Shown: positions 30,653-40,014 of the stretch, one piece after another
How positions within the stretch are numbered: the first letter of the stretch is position 1
Layout: every line of letters starts with the position of its first letter
Assembly (NCBI RefSeq): GCF_902170785.1
Contig: NZ_CABHYG010000004.1
Span: 744,001 to 808,000, forward strand
DNA from: Yersinia proxima
GTDB lineage: Bacteria > Pseudomonadota > Gammaproteobacteria > Enterobacterales > Enterobacteriaceae
Direction of reading: 5' to 3'
DNA length: 64,000 bases
Made by a program: the position numbers and the translations under genes
The notes under the pieces: model-generated
What the model saw: only the letters and a program-made list of their open reading frames with translations
Database searches by the model: none
Told to the model about the DNA's origin: nothing

Positions 30653-30780
30653 TATACTCGTCATACTTCAAGCTGCATGTGCGTTGGCTGCGTTCAATAA
30701 CCCGAATCACTTACTGATGTAAGCTCATCGGGATTTTCTCTCTTGCCGCCTTCCCGCAACTCGAATTATTTAGAGTATAT
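30653..30780 (-). repeat. ERIC element 5
   Basis: A full-length ERIC (TATACTCGTCATACTTCAAG ... CGAATTATTTAGAGTATATA) directly 3' of suhB, in opposite orientation to element 4 on the gene's other side. Confidence 0.92.
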
Positions 30781-30799
30781 ATGAATGACGGTTTGATAC

Positions 30800-30836
30800 A
30801 AAAAAGCCAGTCGGCTAACACTGACTGGCTTTTTTA
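30800..30836. terminator. bidirectional terminator suhB / zevB
   Basis: An A-tract, the stem AGCCAGTC ... GACTGGCT and a T-tract lie between the convergent suhB and metal-transporter genes. Confidence 0.85.
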
Positions 30837-30845
30837 TTGTGAGGA

Positions 30846-31862
30846 TTAACGGCCAAATGGCCTTATCCCACCCATCATTTCCGGCTGGCTGGAAAGATAA
30901 AGTAGCACTCCGGCAAACAATAAAATGAGGCCGCCAGTTAAGGCCAATGTCGCCCAGGCTATCGATCCCCAGGCCGCAGGTGCTCGTTTACGACTTAAAT
31001 GCACTGCCAGACGCCGCGCATAGTGAACAAACAGCGCCAGCAACGAAATGGTCAATGATGTGCCAATAGCCATAGCAATGGCCGACAAAATGCCCCACCA
31101 GTAAACCCCAATCACTTTGGCAAATAGCAGCACCATAATTGCGCCGGAGCAAGGCCGCATCCCCATCGCCAAAATAATCGCCAAACGGGTGCGCCAGTCA
31201 TTGCCCGCTTGCAGCTCTTGAGAACTCGGCATATGGCGATGCCCGCAGCCGCAACTCTCACTGTGAACATGATCTGCACTCAACGGCTGTATACGCTGGA
31301 TGCTGATTTTCTGCGGCTTCAATTGCTTTACTTGATGGTAAAGCCGTTTTATTGCGCGAAAACATAACAAAATCCCGAGCGCGATAACCAGCAGAAAACT
31401 GCCTTTTTCCAACCAGAAGCTGCTTTGATGCAAATAACGCGACGAGAGTTGCAACACACCCAGCAGCACCGTTACCAGCATGATCGCGACACCACCTTGC
31501 AATATCGACGCAGCAAAAGTCAGTTTCAGACTGTTTTTGAGTTGTGCCGGATGGGTTGCCAGATAAGTCACTATCACCACTTTACCGTGCCCCGGCCCAA
31601 CAGCATGAAGCACGCCGTAAATCAGGCTGAACATCATCAACGCCAGACCAGTTTGATGCGGATTGGCTTTGACCTGTTGCAGTAACTGGGCCATCTGCTG
31701 ATGCATACTTTTTTGCCAGACTACCGTTTTGAACAGCAGTTCCGGCCAATAGAGCCAGGCAAGTTGAGCGGCACCGGCCAATAACACTAAGAAAAGCAGC
31801 AGCGGCCATAAATTGATTAGCCAATGTCTTGGCCGCGCAATGGGGGTGAGACCTACTGACAT
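30846..31862 (-). CDS. zevB: ZevB-like nickel/cobalt-transporter-family (NicO) membrane protein
   Basis: The 338-residue product is a polytopic inner-membrane protein of the NicO/RcnA superfamily with transporter motifs LHAVGPGHGKVVIVTYL and GMRPCSGAIMVLLFAK. A cytoplasmic or loop segment rich in His and Cys (HVHSESCGCGHRH, about residues 195-210) is probably metal-binding. Its ATG overlaps the 3' end of the DUF1007 gene by 10 nt. DUF1007-NicO pairs correspond to ZevA-ZevB, reported in Haemophilus as a zinc-uptake system; the metal and direction here are unproven. A nickel or cobalt exporter is the alternative. Confidence 0.82.
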   Translation of the reverse strand: MSVGLTPIARPRHWLINLWPLLLFLVLLAGAAQLAWLYWPELLFKTVVWQKSMHQQMAQLLQQVKANPHQTGLALMMFSLIYGVLHAVGPGHGKVVIVTYLATHPAQLKNSLKLTFAASILQGGVAIMLVTVLLGVLQLSSRYLHQSSFWLEKGSFLLVIALGILLCFRAIKRLYHQVKQLKPQKISIQRIQPLSADHVHSESCGCGHRHMPSSQELQAGNDWRTRLAIILAMGMRPCSGAIMVLLFAKVIGVYWWGILSAIAMAIGTSLTISLLALFVHYARRLAVHLSRKRAPAAWGSIAWATLALTGGLILLFAGVLLYLSSQPEMMGGIRPFGR

Positions 31863-32527
31863 TGCACAGTTACCCGTTGGGCGAATTGTTTGCCAAGTTC
31901 CATATCTTCTCCCGGTGAATCACTTTTATCCAACGACAACGCATAGGCCTGTAAGGAAGCATTGGGGTTTGGTGTGAATAAGGTTAATTTGCAACTTTTT
32001 GCCATCTCAGCCGACAGCCTGACTGCCTTATTATCGGCATAGGTCATATCCACAAAATAGGTCGGATCGTAAGTCGAGATAATAAAAGGCTTTCCGACCA
32101 AGGGTTGCGGTTCAGCCAGAGGTAACACGAATTCCAAAACCGCCTGATGGCCTTTGCGAGACAAATGATATTCGGTCGGTAAATTTTTATATTTCACCGG
32201 CTTACCATCACGGTAGATATCAGTGAAATAGTGCTGTCCCAACACATTAGCCATCACTTCGGCTGCCAATTTCTTCCAAATTTCAGAATCACTTTTGGCA
32301 TTTTCTGCATCATATAGCAGGTCCGCAGAGGTGATTTCGTCCATTGTCCATACCATTTTTATTCCCACTAATGTCTGTTTTTCGCTGACAAAAGTGGCAT
32401 CCATATCGATAAAACTGTGCGGATGCGCCTCCGCTATTTGGCTATAAATACAAATGCTACCCACTAACAGTAGAGCTATCAGCCGCTTAAACGCACTTAA
32501 TTTGTTATAACATAACATAGTCTGCAT
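31853..32527 (-). CDS. zevA: ZevA-like DUF1007 periplasmic protein
   Basis: The 224-residue product has a signal peptide (cleavage likely after IAEA, about residue 34), leaving an N-terminus HPHSFID that could bind metal, and a DUF1007 domain through the rest. It overlaps the downstream zevB gene by 10 nt, so the two are almost certainly translated together. The pairing is the basis for the ZevA-like call. The start could also be the ATG three codons later. Confidence 0.82.
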   Translation of the reverse strand: MQTMLCYNKLSAFKRLIALLLVGSICIYSQIAEAHPHSFIDMDATFVSEKQTLVGIKMVWTMDEITSADLLYDAENAKSDSEIWKKLAAEVMANVLGQHYFTDIYRDGKPVKYKNLPTEYHLSRKGHQAVLEFVLPLAEPQPLVGKPFIISTYDPTYFVDMTYADNKAVRLSAEMAKSCKLTLFTPNPNASLQAYALSLDKSDSPGEDMELGKQFAQRVTVQCQ

Positions 32528-32670
32528 GCATCAATCCTTGGAAATTCAGCAATAACTGTGATGTAAGTTGTAAGTCGATGTAAAAGCTCCTGACCTCAGT
32601 AAACCGGATAGAATCTCTTTTGCTATGCTTAAGACTGATGAATAACAACGCATCCATCACGGAAGGTTAT

Positions 32671-33954
32671 ATGCACCTGGACACTTCTTCTGTGCCCCAG
32701 TTATCCAGTCAACCACTATCCGGTCAACAACGCCGCTGCCACATGCTACTGATGCTATTTATGCCCGCAAGCACAGTACACTTGGACACTATCAGCCAAT
32801 TCAACGGCGTTGAGCAGCCAACTACCCGGCAAGATATAGCCGAGGTTGCTAATGAAATCCAGCGTTTCTACCATTTGCAACTGAGTGCTAATACCGATGA
32901 TAGCTACTTGATTCAGGGCAATCGACTGGATAAAAGGCTGTGCTTAATCCACTGGCTACGTCGGGGAGTTCGCTATTGTCCTGAATTTGTTGAGCACTAT
33001 TTTTCTCCCCGTTTATATGAGGCACTCTCATGGGATAACCGACTGATTTCAGAGGCCTTGCCCCAAATTATCACCCAGTGTGAACCCTTTTTGAACCGCC
33101 AACTTAATGAAAAAGATCGTCAGTTCTTACAACTGTATTTGGCCTATTGTACTTGGGAAAATCGGCAACATGCTGCGCCAGAGTTATCCCTCACCCAGCA
33201 ACAATGGTTGACACGTAAGCCGGCACTGGCGGCCGCTGACAGTCTATTTGATTCATTTAATCCACTGTTGGGCAACCCGCTCGATAAAATCGAACGCGAC
33301 GTACTTATCTTGATGTTAACCATGATTAAGGCACACCGTTATCACAGTACCCAATCAGCGGAAGATTCACGTCTGATCACGGCCACTAACCAATTAGTCA
33401 TGCGTTTTCAACAGCTCTCCGGAATGACGCTGGGCAGCAATGAGATGCTGATGAATCAGCTTTTTGCACATCTCGCCCCTGCTATTGAACGCTGTTATTT
33501 CAATATCGGTATTGATAACTCATCACTGGAAGAGGTGAATCGACAATATCCCCGGCTGCTACGAACCACCCGGCAAGCATTGGTTATATTCGAGCAAGAG
33601 TATCAGATTCAATTTTCTGCCGACGAAGTTGCGCTGATAGCCATTAGTTTTGGTGCCTGGTTGATGCAAGAAAATGCATTACAGGAAAAGCAGATTTTAC
33701 TACTGACACGTAATAATTCGGAATTAGAACAACAAGTTGAGCAGCAAATTCGTGAGTTAACGCTTTTACCATTGCATATTAAGTACTTGCCCCATGATGT
33801 GTATCTCCAATCTGGAGCACCCTCCGGTACAGCGGTGGTGCTAACGCCTTATGCTGTGCGACAACCTGAATCAACGCCTCCGCTGATTCAGGTGTTATTG
33901 CCCATAACTGAACAACAAAACAAGCAGTTACGCCACCTGTTGGATTTGCCCTAA
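32671..33954 (+). CDS. csiE: stationary-phase inducible protein CsiE
   Basis: CsiE is a cAMP-CRP/RpoS-controlled E. coli protein of unknown role containing PTS-regulation-like (PRD) domains. From ATG 32671, which has GGAAGG upstream, the product is 427 residues, matching E. coli (426). The frame opens 17 codons earlier without a good ribosome site. An N-terminal winged-helix-like region is followed by two helical PRD repeats (about 180-270 and 290-350) and a C-terminal alpha/beta part. Its stop overlaps the hcaT stop by 3 nt, tail to tail. Confidence 0.9.
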   Translation: MHLDTSSVPQLSSQPLSGQQRRCHMLLMLFMPASTVHLDTISQFNGVEQPTTRQDIAEVANEIQRFYHLQLSANTDDSYLIQGNRLDKRLCLIHWLRRGVRYCPEFVEHYFSPRLYEALSWDNRLISEALPQIITQCEPFLNRQLNEKDRQFLQLYLAYCTWENRQHAAPELSLTQQQWLTRKPALAAADSLFDSFNPLLGNPLDKIERDVLILMLTMIKAHRYHSTQSAEDSRLITATNQLVMRFQQLSGMTLGSNEMLMNQLFAHLAPAIERCYFNIGIDNSSLEEVNRQYPRLLRTTRQALVIFEQEYQIQFSADEVALIAISFGAWLMQENALQEKQILLLTRNNSELEQQVEQQIRELTLLPLHIKYLPHDVYLQSGAPSGTAVVLTPYAVRQPESTPPLIQVLLPITEQQNKQLRHLLDLP

Positions 33955-35108
33955 TAGGTGAGGTCTTCCGGGTTTGCCACCACCCGAGGGCGAATAAATA
34001 GCGCTGGGATCACTATTAATGCCATTACCCAGAACACCCCCCCCTGATAATGTTCGAACAGGAACCCCGAAATAACCGTCATCACCGCAATTCCCCCGCC
34101 CATCGCCAGTGCAGAATAAACGGACTGCAAACGAATCACATCTGCCCCACGCCGGGCGGCAATAAAGCGCATCGCGGCCAAATGGCAAACAGTGAATGAG
34201 CCGCAATGCAGGATTTGAATCAGGATCAACCACGGCAGTTCCGTCGTCGAAGCCATCAAACTCCAGCGAATAATGCCGCTCACGGCCGAAAGCAGTAGCA
34301 GGCTGCGGGCAGTCCAGCGGCGGAAAAGGACATTGCTGAATGCGAATACCAGGATCTCAGCCACCACGCCCAGCGACCATAAATAGCCGATAGTTGCGGC
34401 GGAATAACCCGCATCTTTCCAGTAAATTGAACTGAAACTGTAATAACCGGCATGTGCACCCTGCAATAAAGTCACGCAGAGTAAAAAGCGCCACACCTGC
34501 GGCTCAGATAGCAACACTTTCCAGTCGGTGGCAACCACATTAGCGTGCTTAACTTCTCCCTGAGGCATCACGCTGGGTTTCAGCAATGCTCCCAGTAACA
34601 TGGCTGAAACGCCGAACAGTAAACTGTAAAGGATCGCCGGGTGACCCCAGACCGAAACTAACTTACCGGTCAATGCAGAACCAATAACAAAAGCCAGCGA
34701 CCCCCATAGCCGAACCTTGCCGTAATCCATGGTTATCTGTTTTTGCCAGGTCGCCGCCAGCGCATCGGTCAGTGGCACTAATGGGCCAAAAAACAGGTTA
34801 AAACCGGCAATAATCACCATCAGCCAGGCCCAACCATGACCAAACCAAAAGCCAACCGCAAAGGCTAATGTCAGGAGTGCCAGAATCCGGATGGCAGTGA
34901 CCAGATAAGAGGGATCTTTAACACTGGGAGCAATAATCAAGCTGCCGAGAAAGCGGGAAATTAATCCAGCGCCAAGCAAAATACCAATAGTTTCAGGCGG
35001 TATCCCTTCTCCTTGCAACCAGATGCCCCAGAAAGGCAGGAAAATGCCATAAGAAAAGAAATAGGTGAAATAGCTGAGCGACAGCCAACGTGTTGATTGC
35101 AATACCAT
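33951..35108 (-). CDS. hcaT: HcaT-type MFS transporter (3-phenylpropionate)
   Basis: Proton-driven 12-helix major-facilitator transporter. From ATG 35108 (preceded by CGGAGG) the product is 385 residues and starts MVLQSTRWLSLSYFTYFFSYGIF, closely like E. coli HcaT (379). The frame runs upstream to 35177, but those 23 residues are polar and unlike the family. The hca dioxygenase operon is not present next to it, so the substrate in this organism is uncertain. Convergent with csiE, sharing stop-codon bases. Confidence 0.92.
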   Translation of the reverse strand: MVLQSTRWLSLSYFTYFFSYGIFLPFWGIWLQGEGIPPETIGILLGAGLISRFLGSLIIAPSVKDPSYLVTAIRILALLTLAFAVGFWFGHGWAWLMVIIAGFNLFFGPLVPLTDALAATWQKQITMDYGKVRLWGSLAFVIGSALTGKLVSVWGHPAILYSLLFGVSAMLLGALLKPSVMPQGEVKHANVVATDWKVLLSEPQVWRFLLCVTLLQGAHAGYYSFSSIYWKDAGYSAATIGYLWSLGVVAEILVFAFSNVLFRRWTARSLLLLSAVSGIIRWSLMASTTELPWLILIQILHCGSFTVCHLAAMRFIAARRGADVIRLQSVYSALAMGGGIAVMTVISGFLFEHYQGGVFWVMALIVIPALFIRPRVVANPEDLTY

Positions 35109-35225
35109 GAATCCCTCCGAGGTCAGCCGGTCACTGTGACAGAGGCCCCGTCTGCTAGCAACTTTGTCATTAGGCAAACATGTAATTTGAGATTGGCTTC
35201 ACATTTATGTGACGTAAACGACAAA

Positions 35226-35246
35226 AAACCCGCATTTCGCGGGTTT
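35226..35246. terminator. hairpin upstream of hcaT
   Basis: An 8-bp stem AAACCCGC / GCGGGTTT, nearly the same as the glyA terminator at 35428. The two flank dispersed palindromic element copy 1. Confidence 0.5.
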
Positions 35247-35270
35247 CAGACTGCTGACAAACTTCGACAA

Positions 35271-35401
35271 CTCGATCTTGCAAGGTGAAGGCAGGTAGAA
35301 GAGTAAAGCGTCCGCGCCAGGGACGGCGCGGCTCGAGCCCCCAGGGAGGGCTTGTTTTAACAAAAGAAGTGTGGCGTCTTTACGATCTGCCTGTTTTCAC
35401 C
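35271..35401. repeat. dispersed palindromic element, copy 1 (~131 bp)
   Basis: It matches 57455-57569: CTCGATCTTG, GGTGAAGxCAGGTAGAAGAG, TAAAGCG, GCGCCAGGGA, GGCGCGGCTCGAGCCCCCAG, GGCGTCTTTACGATCTGCCT and GTTTTCACC. The ends (GGTGAAGGCAGGTAGA / TCTGCCTGTTTTCACC) are inverted repeats and the centre has a GCGCC/GGCGC hairpin. This copy has an extra TTGTTTTAACAA-containing segment. With it, the 370-nt hcaT-glyA interval holds two hairpins and no gene. Confidence 0.85.
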
Positions 35402-35427
35402 GATACGAGTACTTTGTCATTCATCTC

Positions 35428-35451
35428 AAAAACCCGCATTTTGCGGGTTTT
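35428..35451 (-). terminator. glyA terminator
   Basis: A stem AAAACCCGC / GCGGGTTTT, 28 nt beyond the glyA stop on the minus strand, followed by TTGAGATG. Confidence 0.75.
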
Positions 35452-35478
35452 CATTAGGTTAGAGCGAATCTGACAAGA

Positions 35479-36732
35479 TTATGCGTAAACCGGGAAACGG
35501 GCGCAGATAGCCAACACTTTCTGTTTGATACGTTCGATAGTGGCTTCGTCGGTGATGTTATCCAACACATCACACATCCAGCCAGCTAGCTCGCGAGACT
35601 CTTCTTCTTTGAAACCACGGCGAGTGATTGCCGGGCTACCAATACGCACACCAGAAGTGACAAACGGGCTTTTCGGATCGTTAGGTACGCTATTCTTATT
35701 TACCGTGATATTGGCACGACCCAAAGCAGCATCGGCATCTTTACCGGTGATATTTTTGTCAACCAAATCAAGCAAGAACAGGTGGTTATCTGTACCGCCA
35801 GAAACCACTTTATAACCGCGTTCCAGGAAGACAGCGACCATGGCTTTCGCGTTCTTAGCCACTTGCTGCTGGTAAACCTTGAACTCAGGCTCCATCGCTT
35901 CTTTCAGTGCTACCGCTTTACCGGCGATAACATGCATCAACGGGCCACCCTGGTTCGCTGGGAACACAGAGGAGTTCAGCTTTTTATACAGATCTTCATC
36001 ACCGCCTTTCGCCAAAATCAAGCCACCGCGTGGGCCAGCCAGTGTTTTGTGCGTGGTAGTGGTTACGATATGTGCATGTGGAACTGGGTTAGGATAAACG
36101 CCAGCAGCAACCAGGCCCGCTACGTGAGCCATATCGACAAAGAACCATGCGCCGATGCTGTCGGCGATTTCGCGCATTTTGGCCCAGTCAACAATACCGG
36201 AATAAGCTGAGAAGCCGCCGATGATCATTTTTGGTTTATGAATTTCGGCCTGACGCGCCATATCTTCATAATCAATTTTGCCAGACTCATCAATGCCGTA
36301 AGGAACGATATTGTACAGTTTGCCGGAGAAGTTAACCGGTGAGCCGTGGGTCAAATGGCCGCCGTGCGCCAAATTCATCCCCAAAACAGTGTCACCCGGT
36401 TGCAGCAATGCAGAGTAAACGGCCACGTTCGCCTGAGAACCGGAATGCGGCTGAACGTTGGCGTAATCCGCACCGAATAACTCTTTTGCACGGTCAATGG
36501 CTAACTGCTCAACGATATCAACATACTCACAGCCACCGTAGTAACGCTTGCCCGGATAGCCTTCAGCATATTTGTTGGTCAACTGTGAACCCTGAGCCTG
36601 CATAACACGCGGGCTAGTGTAGTTCTCAGAGGCAATCAGCTCGATGTGCTCTTCCTGGCGCACCACTTCTTGCTCCATTGCACGCCATAGATCTGCATCA
36701 TAATCGGCAATGTTCATTTCACGCTTTAACAT
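35479..36732 (-). CDS. glyA: serine hydroxymethyltransferase
   Basis: PLP enzyme interconverting serine and glycine with tetrahydrofolate, the main source of one-carbon units. The 417-residue product (same length as E. coli) shows the PLP lysine signature [17 protein letters not shown], with [18 protein letters not shown] upstream. It is divergent from hmp, and a PurR-type box lies in the intergenic region. A stem terminator follows. Confidence 0.98.
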   Translation of the reverse strand: MLKREMNIADYDADLWRAMEQEVVRQEEHIELIASENYTSPRVMQAQGSQLTNKYAEGYPGKRYYGGCEYVDIVEQLAIDRAKELFGADYANVQPHSGSQANVAVYSALLQPGDTVLGMNLAHGGHLTHGSPVNFSGKLYNIVPYGIDESGKIDYEDMARQAEIHKPKMIIGGFSAYSGIVDWAKMREIADSIGAWFFVDMAHVAGLVAAGVYPNPVPHAHIVTTTTHKTLAGPRGGLILAKGGDEDLYKKLNSSVFPANQGGPLMHVIAGKAVALKEAMEPEFKVYQQQVAKNAKAMVAVFLERGYKVVSGGTDNHLFLLDLVDKNITGKDADAALGRANITVNKNSVPNDPKSPFVTSGVRIGSPAITRRGFKEEESRELAGWMCDVLDNITDEATIERIKQKVLAICARFPVYA

Positions 36733-36845
36733 CCGGCTCTCCTGACTTAGCTTGCTAAATATACCTAGTGGACCACCCGTTTGGGTTCTGTCCCACAGTG
36801 TAAACTGTTTCCCCCTCGTTAAGATAGGTCTTGACAGAGGTTTTT

Positions 36846-36861
36846 ACGCAAACGATTGGCT
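36846..36861 (-). promoter_or_regulatory. PurR box upstream of glyA
   Basis: Plus strand ACGCAAACGATTGGCT, with the purine-repressor core GCAAACG; its reverse complement AGCCAATCGTTTGCGT is one base class away from the known E. coli glyA operator. It lies about 115 nt from the glyA start. Confidence 0.75.
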
Positions 36862-37019
36862 ACAGACTGCGTAAGGCTTTGACCTGTTCAGACTTCATCC
36901 AGTGCAACGGAATTATCCTCATATTCATTATGTGATTTTTTCATATTCTGTGAACTGACGCGATATGCGTAATTCGCCCAGCATCGGAAAGTGCATTTAC
37001 AAATTAAAGAGCGATCTAT

Positions 37020-37042
37020 AAGATGCATTTAAAATACATGTA
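37020..37042 (+). promoter_or_regulatory. NsrR box upstream of hmp
   Basis: A 23-nt imperfect 11-1-11 palindrome with arms AAGATGCATTT and AAATACATGTA, about 80 nt upstream of the hmp start. TATAAG, a possible -10, overlaps its left end, fitting NO-responsive repression by NsrR. Confidence 0.7.
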
Positions 37043-37120
37043 TTGAATTACACACAATAACACCTGAAGTCATTGGCGTCGCAGTCAGGGCAAAAGGGAT
37101 AAATATTTAAGGAGCACCGC

Positions 37121-38311
37121 ATGCTGGATAGCCAAACCATCGCCACCGTTAAATCCACCATTCCGTTACTGGCCGCCACTGGCCCCAAGCTAACAGCGCA
37201 TTTCTATGACCGCATGTTTGAGCATAATCCCGAGCTGAAACATATTTTCAACATGAGCAATCAGATTAATGGGGATCAACGCGAAGCGCTGTTCAACGCC
37301 ATTTGTGCTTATGCAGCAAATATTGAAAATCTGGCCGCTTTACTGCCCGCAGTTGAACGTATTGCCCAGAAACACACCAGTTTAAACATTCAGCCTGAGC
37401 ATTACTCGATCGTCGGTCATCACTTGATACGTACTCTGGATGAAATGTTTTCTCCTGGTCAGGAAGTGTTAGATGCCTGGGCGAAAGCCTATGGGGTACT
37501 GGCGGATGTGTTTATTACGCGGGAAAGCCAAATTTATCAGCAAGGTGAAAGCAGCACCGGCGGTTGGCGAACCTTGCGCCGTTTCCGCATCATCAAAAAA
37601 GAGATGCAGAGTGAGGTTATTTGCAGTTTTGTGTTAGCACCTGAAGACGGTGGCCGGGTATTGGATTTCAAACCAGGACAATATCTGGGTATTTATATTG
37701 AAGATGAACGGCTTGAATATCAGGAAATCCGCCAATACTCCCTGACAGCTGCACCAAACGGAAAAACCTACCGTATTGCGGTGAAACGCGAAGAACAAGG
37801 GACAGTTTCTAATTATATGCACCGTGAATTGAACGAAGGCGACAGTGTGCGCATTGCCCCTCCGCGTGGTGATTTCTTCCTGGACATTACGCCGGATACT
37901 CCCGTAGCGCTGATTTCAGCTGGCGTGGGTCAAACCCCGATGTTGAGTATGCTCAACACCTTGCACAATCAGCAACATCCCGCACCAGTGCATTGGTTAC
38001 ATGCCGCTGAAAATGGGCGAGTGCATGCTTTTGCCGACGAAGTTGCCGCTATTTCGGACAATATGCCCAATCTCAGCCGCCATGTCTGGTATCGCGAACC
38101 AACCGCCCAAGATAGTCATGAGAAGGATTATCACAGTAAAGGGTTAATGGACCTCAGCTCACATCAATGGCTGGCAGCCGATCCCAACCGACATTATTAC
38201 TTCTGCGGCCCGTTAGCTTTTATGCAATTTGCTGGCCGCCAATTATTAGCGCAAGGGGTCGCTGCGGAACGCATTCATTATGAGTGCTTCGGCCCACATA
38301 AAGTCATTTAA
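37121..38311 (+). CDS. hmp: flavohemoglobin / nitric oxide dioxygenase Hmp
   Basis: Oxidises NO to nitrate with O2 and NADPH; cytoplasmic. The 396-residue product has an N-terminal globin domain (1-138, with [14 protein letters not shown], proximal His in [12 protein letters not shown]), a ferredoxin-reductase-like FAD domain (about 150-260, [11 protein letters not shown]) and an NAD(P) domain (about 265-396, [27 protein letters not shown]). Length matches E. coli (396). AGGAGC precedes the ATG. A weak CAGGGG/CCCCTG hairpin lies 19 nt after the stop. Confidence 0.98.
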   Translation: MLDSQTIATVKSTIPLLAATGPKLTAHFYDRMFEHNPELKHIFNMSNQINGDQREALFNAICAYAANIENLAALLPAVERIAQKHTSLNIQPEHYSIVGHHLIRTLDEMFSPGQEVLDAWAKAYGVLADVFITRESQIYQQGESSTGGWRTLRRFRIIKKEMQSEVICSFVLAPEDGGRVLDFKPGQYLGIYIEDERLEYQEIRQYSLTAAPNGKTYRIAVKREEQGTVSNYMHRELNEGDSVRIAPPRGDFFLDITPDTPVALISAGVGQTPMLSMLNTLHNQQHPAPVHWLHAAENGRVHAFADEVAAISDNMPNLSRHVWYREPTAQDSHEKDYHSKGLMDLSSHQWLAADPNRHYYFCGPLAFMQFAGRQLLAQGVAAERIHYECFGPHKVI

Positions 38312-38568
38312 TTATTGAATTTCATTTCTCAGGGGATGCCACTCTCGCTCCCCTGCATCTTCGTTATAAAAATCCGTCTACTTATTGCTTTTAAATGTGG
38401 TAGAACGTGATTTAGATCTCATATATCCTCATTCAATATTGCCACGATGATACATTCGGATGAATGTCTAGATATTGATATAACTGAAAATTAATTATAT
38501 AGCTGACATTATCCCTTACTATTTATTACCCGGTAACATAGGGTGGATTAAGGCTGAATTGACCTACC

Positions 38569-39468
38569 ATGAGTAAGAAATTCATAAAAAAAGAAGGGTT
38601 GGCATTGGTATCCATGGCGCGCTATTTAATTGGTGAGCGCGCGGGGAATCGGCTTAAAACCATTGATGAGTTATCCGATAATTTCGGCATCTCAGTCGGC
38701 GTGGTACAGCACGCATTAAAAGTGCTGGAAGCGGATGGTGCTATCATCGTTGAACGCCGGGGTCGCAATGGCACCTTGTTGATTGATCTGAATATGCCAC
38801 TGTTACTGCAACAGGCTGATCTGGGTAATATGGTATGTGCTATGCCCCTGCCTTACACCAAACTTTATGAAGGTTTAGCCAGTGGCTTAAGAGAGCAATT
38901 TACCTTACTTCCCCTTTATTTTGCCCATATGCGCGGCGCTGAAGTGCGGATAGAATGTCTGATAGACGGTATTTACGATATGGCAGTGGTTTCGCATCTG
39001 GCAGCGAAAAGTTATCTGGATCAAGGGAAAGTCGCTCTGGCATTAAATCTGGGAAATGGCTCCTACGTGGATGGTCACCAACTTATTTGCCGCCGTGGTG
39101 AGCAAAATAATATTCGTCGAGTGGGGCTAGATCCACGTTCCCCCGATCAATGTCTGCTCACTGAGATTAAATTTGCCGGGCAACCTATCGAATTGGTTGA
39201 ATTACCTTATAGCGATTGTATCGCACATATAAATCGTGGTGATATTGATGCCGCTATTTGGAATCTGGCGGATAATGTCCCTCATGAAGATTTGCAGGCA
39301 ATCAAACTGCAAGGCGATGAGCGTTATATTCAAGCCTCGCAAGCCGTTATCCTTATTCGGCCCGACAATCATCCGATCAAATTACTACTGGAAAAAGGCA
39401 TTAATGAGACATTACTGCTTAACCACCAGCGAGCAGTACAGAACGGCGAGATAGAACCTCGCTATTAA
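38569..39468 (+). CDS. yhfZ: YhfZ-family transcriptional regulator
   Basis: The 299-residue product has an N-terminal GntR-like winged helix (about 25-75, TIDELSDNFGISVGVVQHALKVLE) and a C-terminal periplasmic-binding-like ligand domain (about 90-290) that is characteristic of YhfZ. It is the first gene of a six-gene cluster and is most likely its local regulator; the ligand is unknown. A possible promoter, TTGATA-17-TATAGC, lies in the 257-nt upstream gap. The gene context (hmp side) differs from E. coli, where yhf genes sit near dam/trpS. Confidence 0.9.
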   Translation: MSKKFIKKEGLALVSMARYLIGERAGNRLKTIDELSDNFGISVGVVQHALKVLEADGAIIVERRGRNGTLLIDLNMPLLLQQADLGNMVCAMPLPYTKLYEGLASGLREQFTLLPLYFAHMRGAEVRIECLIDGIYDMAVVSHLAAKSYLDQGKVALALNLGNGSYVDGHQLICRRGEQNNIRRVGLDPRSPDQCLLTEIKFAGQPIELVELPYSDCIAHINRGDIDAAIWNLADNVPHEDLQAIKLQGDERYIQASQAVILIRPDNHPIKLLLEKGINETLLLNHQRAVQNGEIEPRY

Positions 39469-39516
39469 TCATATCAATCTGGTTAGCAAACCAAGCTATT
39501 TTCGGGAGGCCACTCT

Positions 39517-39897
39517 TTGAAGATTTGTATTGATGCGCGTCTGAATATTCTGTGTCAGTCAGGGGTTATTGACCATGACATTGGTCAGGGATTAGACCAG
39601 GTTATCAACCGGTTAGAGAACTTTTGGCAATTGCCGATACATGGTGATCAAGGGGTGATGGCGATCACCCATATGGCGAATGCATTAATGCGAACCCGCC
39701 GGGGTGAAGAGATCGCTGCGTTAGACCCGGCAATATTAGCGGAGATTATTCAAAGCGAAGAAATTCACTATATTCGGGAAATAAATCAGGATTTATTGGC
39801 CTATTTTTCATTAAAACCGGCAGAAAATGAAATCGGATATTTACTCGCGAACCTTTACGGTCTATACCTGTCTAGTGACACGCCCTTGCTGCGCTAA
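39517..39897 (+). CDS. yhfY: YhfY, small PRD-like protein
   Basis: A 126-residue protein with a helical PTS-regulation-domain-like fold (VINRLENFWQLPIHGDQGVMAITHMANALMR), as in E. coli YhfY. The start is TTG (39517) with GGGAGG six bases upstream; no ATG in the region fits. Conserved His in ITHMANAL could be a PTS phosphorylation site, but this is inference. It follows yhfZ by 48 nt and precedes yhfX by 117 nt, the longest gap within the cluster. Confidence 0.85.
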   Translation: MKICIDARLNILCQSGVIDHDIGQGLDQVINRLENFWQLPIHGDQGVMAITHMANALMRTRRGEEIAALDPAILAEIIQSEEIHYIREINQDLLAYFSLKPAENEIGYLLANLYGLYLSSDTPLLR

Positions 39898-40014
39898 AGC
39901 AAATTTGTGAGGGTAGCGCTCGAAAATACAACACCAGGGTCTCTTTTATAAAAAATATTCAAAATAATAATTATTTAACAAACGTAATTATGCCTAGGGC
40001 GTCCAGGACATAAA

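Noticed and set aside
36890-36960. MetR sites between glyA and hmp
   Set aside because: The TTCA...TGAA arrangement present is in the wrong order for TGAA-N5-TTCA, so no MetR site is claimed.
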